Source: Enoplolaimus lenunculus (Eukaryota > Nematoda > Enoplea > Enoplida > Thoracostomopsidae). Taken from it: a DNA stretch of 64,000 bases. Positions 60,968 through 64,000 of the stretch are shown here, one piece after another. The translations under genes and the position numbers were made by a program. Below the pieces are notes generated by a model, which was not told the origin of the DNA, made no database searches, and saw only the letters and a program-made list of their open reading frames with translations. How positions within the stretch are numbered: the first letter of the stretch is position 1; each line of letters starts with the position of its first letter. The stretch is from contig JASANG010003379.1 in the NCBI GenBank assembly GCA_030248215.1, forward strand, positions 186,001 through 250,000. Direction: 5' to 3'.

Positions 60968-61275
60968 CTGTAGTCACCCGAATAAGCAATGGACTGAGAC
61001 TTATGTTACGTTTCCAGAGGGTACCCGTGCTATTCGGTTGCGAATTTTTGGTCGTTTTCAATTCACTCCTATTTTTGGACCACCAGCTTTCACTTTAACT
61101 GATCAAATTAGGTTCTGAACTTTATTTCGTCTGCTAACCATTTGCATGCATACTTTATGGCGATTTAACATGATTAGGTTCAATTAGAATTTATATAGTG
61201 GACATTTTCGGGCTCGAACTGAGTGATAATGCTATTTTCGAACGCAAAATAGAAATGTATCTCTTATTCGGGTTA
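60968..61275. mobile_element. MITE with ACCCGAATAAG terminal repeats (copy 3)
   Basis: The left end CTGTAGTCACCCGAATAAG nearly equals that at 7100. The right end CTCTTATTCGGGTTA is its inverse. The AGAGGGTACCCG block inside is also shared. Confidence 0.7.
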
Positions 61276-62218
61276 GTGCAATAGATGAATGAAGCGCGCG
61301 ACAGTGTTCAGTACAGTTTTGTGTGGATAAACTAGTTCATATTTGCTTTTTGGTAAATTATCACTTGTACGTATTGTGCCTGAAGGAATTTTTGTTGTAT
61401 TACATGAATAAGTATAATTATTTTATGTACCCAACTTTTTGGTTTTGATCGCAGCGCCTGAAATGAAAAATGTTTATATTCTACCTTTAAATTGCACGTG
61501 ATTCAGACTACTTAGCTAGCTGATTTTAAAACAATTTGCCGCCAATTTTATTGTATGATTTTTAACCTCATTTACATGAATTCCCTGGCTATTTTAACCA
61601 GATGTGAAAGGTAAGCTTGCATAACGCTGATGTAAGATGTCTATGTTATTTATGAACACGTGTGTTTACGATATACGATTTGAGTAAACGCAATATTTTT
61701 GTGTTGTTTAGCATAATGTAATAGCTTTACATTTGTAACACGCCTCTTATAAGTTAAGAACCGTGCTACAACCATCGTGCCTTTTGGTATAACAGATCGT
61801 CATACTTAGGGCATGCTCCACTGTGCCTTAGCTGTTTGATGCACGATTAATGCTCGCTGCAGTATTTAACTGCCTCAAATGTGCCGAACGGCTATACGCA
61901 CAGTATGGCTGTATAGTAAGAATGAAAACAAAAAAATTTAACATAGCATTAAAATGTAACCCACACCAGGTATAGTTGATGAAATTTAACCACATTACGT
62001 ACATGTGTTTAGGTTCCAACGTTTTTAATTCTAGTTCAAGCCCGTAGCCACCTGGGATCAAGTAAAATTTCTCTAAGAAGCCCAGTAAAGTTTCCGCTAA
62101 AGGTATAAACTCAAGTTTTTAGCCTTTTATTGATTTCTAGTACTCAAAGGGCCATTCAGTGCAATGAAACTAAGCTGAAATTCAATTTTCTTTGTGGGAG
62201 TAGAATGGATATGAGCAT
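61276..62218. other. Intergenic, nothing recognised
   Basis: AT-rich with no supported gene. Confidence 0.4.
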
Positions 62219-62220
62219 GC

Positions 62221-62500
62221 CAGGGTGCAACCGGAGCCGGGGGTGAGACGTAATTAGTAAAAGTGACGGTTATATAGTTAATTTTAGCCAATATCTGCAA
62301 TATGTTGTTTAGTTGTTTGTTTTACGCTAATTTTCTGCGAACTTTTGGAAATTCTTTCCTGAAAATTCTGACAAAAAACCAAACGCTTTAAACCGACAGA
62401 CATTCCCCTTTAATTTAACAAGTAAAAAGTTTCTTCCTTAATATATATTTGAAGGGCAAAAAACGACTTGATCCGCAGGCTCGGATGCAAGTGAGTGGTG
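62221..62500. mobile_element. hAT-like MITE, right end not clear
   Basis: CAGGGTGCAACCGGAGCCGG at the left. The interior (AATATCTGCAATATG...TTTTACGCTAATTTTCTG) is the reverse complement of 51540-51650. A decayed CGGATGCAAG near 62485 may be the far end. Confidence 0.6.
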
Positions 62501-62579
62501 CAAGGTTATAAAACTATTTTAGAAGTGGCGTGTTCTGTAGTCTTACAAGTGGGTCTTAAATTTGTCTACTTGCTTCAAG

Positions 62580-62830
62580 CATACGGTGCACTGGGGTATC
62601 GCTCTAGTGCTGTGCAGTTGACTCCAAGAACTTGCGCAGCGCACTCGTGCATAACTCGTCCTATCGCACTGGTTCCACACTTGTGCGTACTCTGGTTCTT
62701 TAGTACTTGCACAGCAAGATAGCTATGCTCTCGTGCGCACGCTCGCCTCACTTCGGCTCGTGCCGCACATTTAACGCATCGCAGCAGCGTGCGTTCATAT
62801 CTTGGAAGGACGCAAAGTCGTGCTACAACT
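62580..62830. repeat. GC-rich degenerate repeat of GCGCACTCGTGC words
   Basis: Words like TTGCGCAGCGCACTCGTGC, CACTTGTGCGTACTC and TCGTGCGCACGCTCG recur, partly palindromic. It stands out in composition from AT-rich flanks. Confidence 0.5.
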
Positions 62831-63021
62831 ATTAATTTACTTAGAAGGGATCAGTTTAAACGTCCAGGTTACATGGGCTCTGCAGTTTGACCATTACTTT
62901 GCTTGAAGGTTTGTTTAATACGTTTCTTCGGAGATGTCTGGGTTTAGTAATCGTTATCTTCCTGTTCACCGCTTCAGCGCTTCAAAATGTTACCAGTCTA
63001 CCCAGATATTACAAATGACAT

Positions 63022-63184
63022 GCTCGATGTATAGAACAGGACGGAACAGTAGTATAAGCAAATTTCTAAGCCTAACCTAAGAGTAGAAATGAGCTTACAA
63101 TTAAGCCTAAGCAAAAAATAGTGTAAAGCTTAAACTTTTCTATTCCAATTCAACAGAAAACGTTCCTTCCTGATCTTTGTTTGC
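63022..63184. mobile_element. TTAGGC-cored MITE, subfamily A, reversed
   Basis: TATAGAACAGGACGGAACAG at the left and AACGTTCCTTCCTGATCTTT at the right. Hexamers are mostly decayed. Confidence 0.7.
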
Positions 63185-63744
63185 CGATAAACATGAACGA
63201 AATTCACTTTAACGGCTAAAACATACAGTAAAGGTTGTTCTATACTTTTTAACGACGTTTCCTGCCATCTCCCGGCATCGTTCAGTTCCGAACACTATTA
63301 ATTCCAGTATAGTTGCTGCATTTAGTTACACCTGGTTAACCATATAAATACTAATTCACACAATATACCACTTTCTTTTACAAAAGTTATGTAATGAAAT
63401 AAACGTAAAACTTAAAAATTTTCACCATATAAAAGTCTATTTGTCGAAAGATTTTGAAATTCATCATAATCTTTAAATGCTTTATACCCAGCGTTATGTA
63501 TATATCAGTTCACTGAATGTATAATTGCTATAGGTAACTATTTTAACATAATTTTATTGTTTAATTTTGTCTCTTCTGCCGGCTGCTGTACCAAATTTTC
63601 AAAAACAGCTACATCGCGCCAGGCAATTTGCCGCATGGTGGAGACGAATTAGCTGCACTTGTCGCTTGCTGAAAAACAATTTGTTTATTATCATGGGCAC
63701 GGTCTTCGGGTTTTCGGACAGTGTAAAGAACAGAATCGTAAAAG

Positions 63745-63885
63745 TTACGTCTAACAGCATAGTCGTAAGCCTAAAGGTAAGAATAAGCCTATACCTATTA
63801 AAGCTTAAGCAAAAAGTTGTCTAAAACGCTTAAGCTTGCACTTTTGCAGTCCCGCAGAAAAGCGGTTCACCCTTGGTCTGTACAG
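63745..63885. mobile_element. TTAGGC-cored MITE, fragment
   Basis: GTCGTAAGCCTAAAGG...TTAAAGCTTAAGCAAAAAG and GCAGTCCCGCAGAAAAGCGG match the internal and right blocks of subfamily A. Confidence 0.5.
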
Positions 63886-64000
63886 TTTTCTTCTCCGGAT
63901 GCACCCTGGTCAGCCTATTTCTAATTTAAGATACGTTTTGCCTAATATAGTTTCGCGTTTACAAAACAACCCAATATTCTTGTATTTATATATATGTCAG

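Noticed and set aside
1-64000. Retroelements, virus-derived elements, rRNA, CRISPR, prokaryotic operons
   Set aside because: No reverse transcriptase, integrase, capsid or envelope coding signature was seen, nor any rRNA-like block or regular spacer array.

Overview
The window looks like nematode nuclear DNA. It is AT-rich and carries intron-containing genes on both strands with GT-AG introns. It holds dispersed stretches of the nematode telomere hexamer TTAGGC. It has a nematode-type six-cysteine (lustrin-like) repeat gene. Several start codons sit a few to a few tens of bases downstream of a U-rich AG site that has no obvious upstream exon, as expected for spliced-leader trans-splicing. Species and clade cannot be fixed by eye. 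All gene models below were assembled by hand from reading frame, splice-site and intron-phase agreement. No expression data were available.

Layout. 1-1748 (+): 3' end of a secreted-type cysteine-repeat gene. 2597-4277 and 7768-8619 (-): two small single-pass membrane proteins. 10212-10863 (+): candidate secreted peptide. 15994-30067 (-): a large MYM-type zinc-finger gene of 11 proposed exons, 972 aa, with all intron phases agreeing. 30403-35812 (+): the complete cyclin H gene, nine exons, 312 aa, divergently arranged with the MYM gene across 335 bp. 39749-47078 (+): a RING-finger gene of eight exons, 814 aa, with an RRM-like N-terminus and a possible 389-aa short form. 48380-48646 (+): orphan candidate exon. 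56741-59936 (+): a three-exon CYSTM-type cysteine-rich tail protein of 125 aa.

Much of the rest is short non-autonomous DNA transposons (MITEs) and tandem repeats. They include hAT-like elements with exact 8-bp target duplications (CAAAGAAC around 53706-55600; GTTTATAA around 51418-51755). A family with unrelated terminal inverted repeats has an interior made of degenerate TTAGGC repeats and is present in about ten copies. There are also tRNA-derived SINE-like repeats, a near-perfect 156-bp inverted repeat, a tandem array of CCGCCAAA sites, and a 26-bp minisatellite inside an intron.

Functional links: cyclin H is the regulatory subunit of CDK7 (CAK/TFIIH). The MYM protein is probably a chromatin or SUMO-type scaffold. 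The RING protein is probably a ubiquitin ligase. I saw no reverse transcriptase, capsid, envelope or integrase coding sequence, and no rRNA or CRISPR array.
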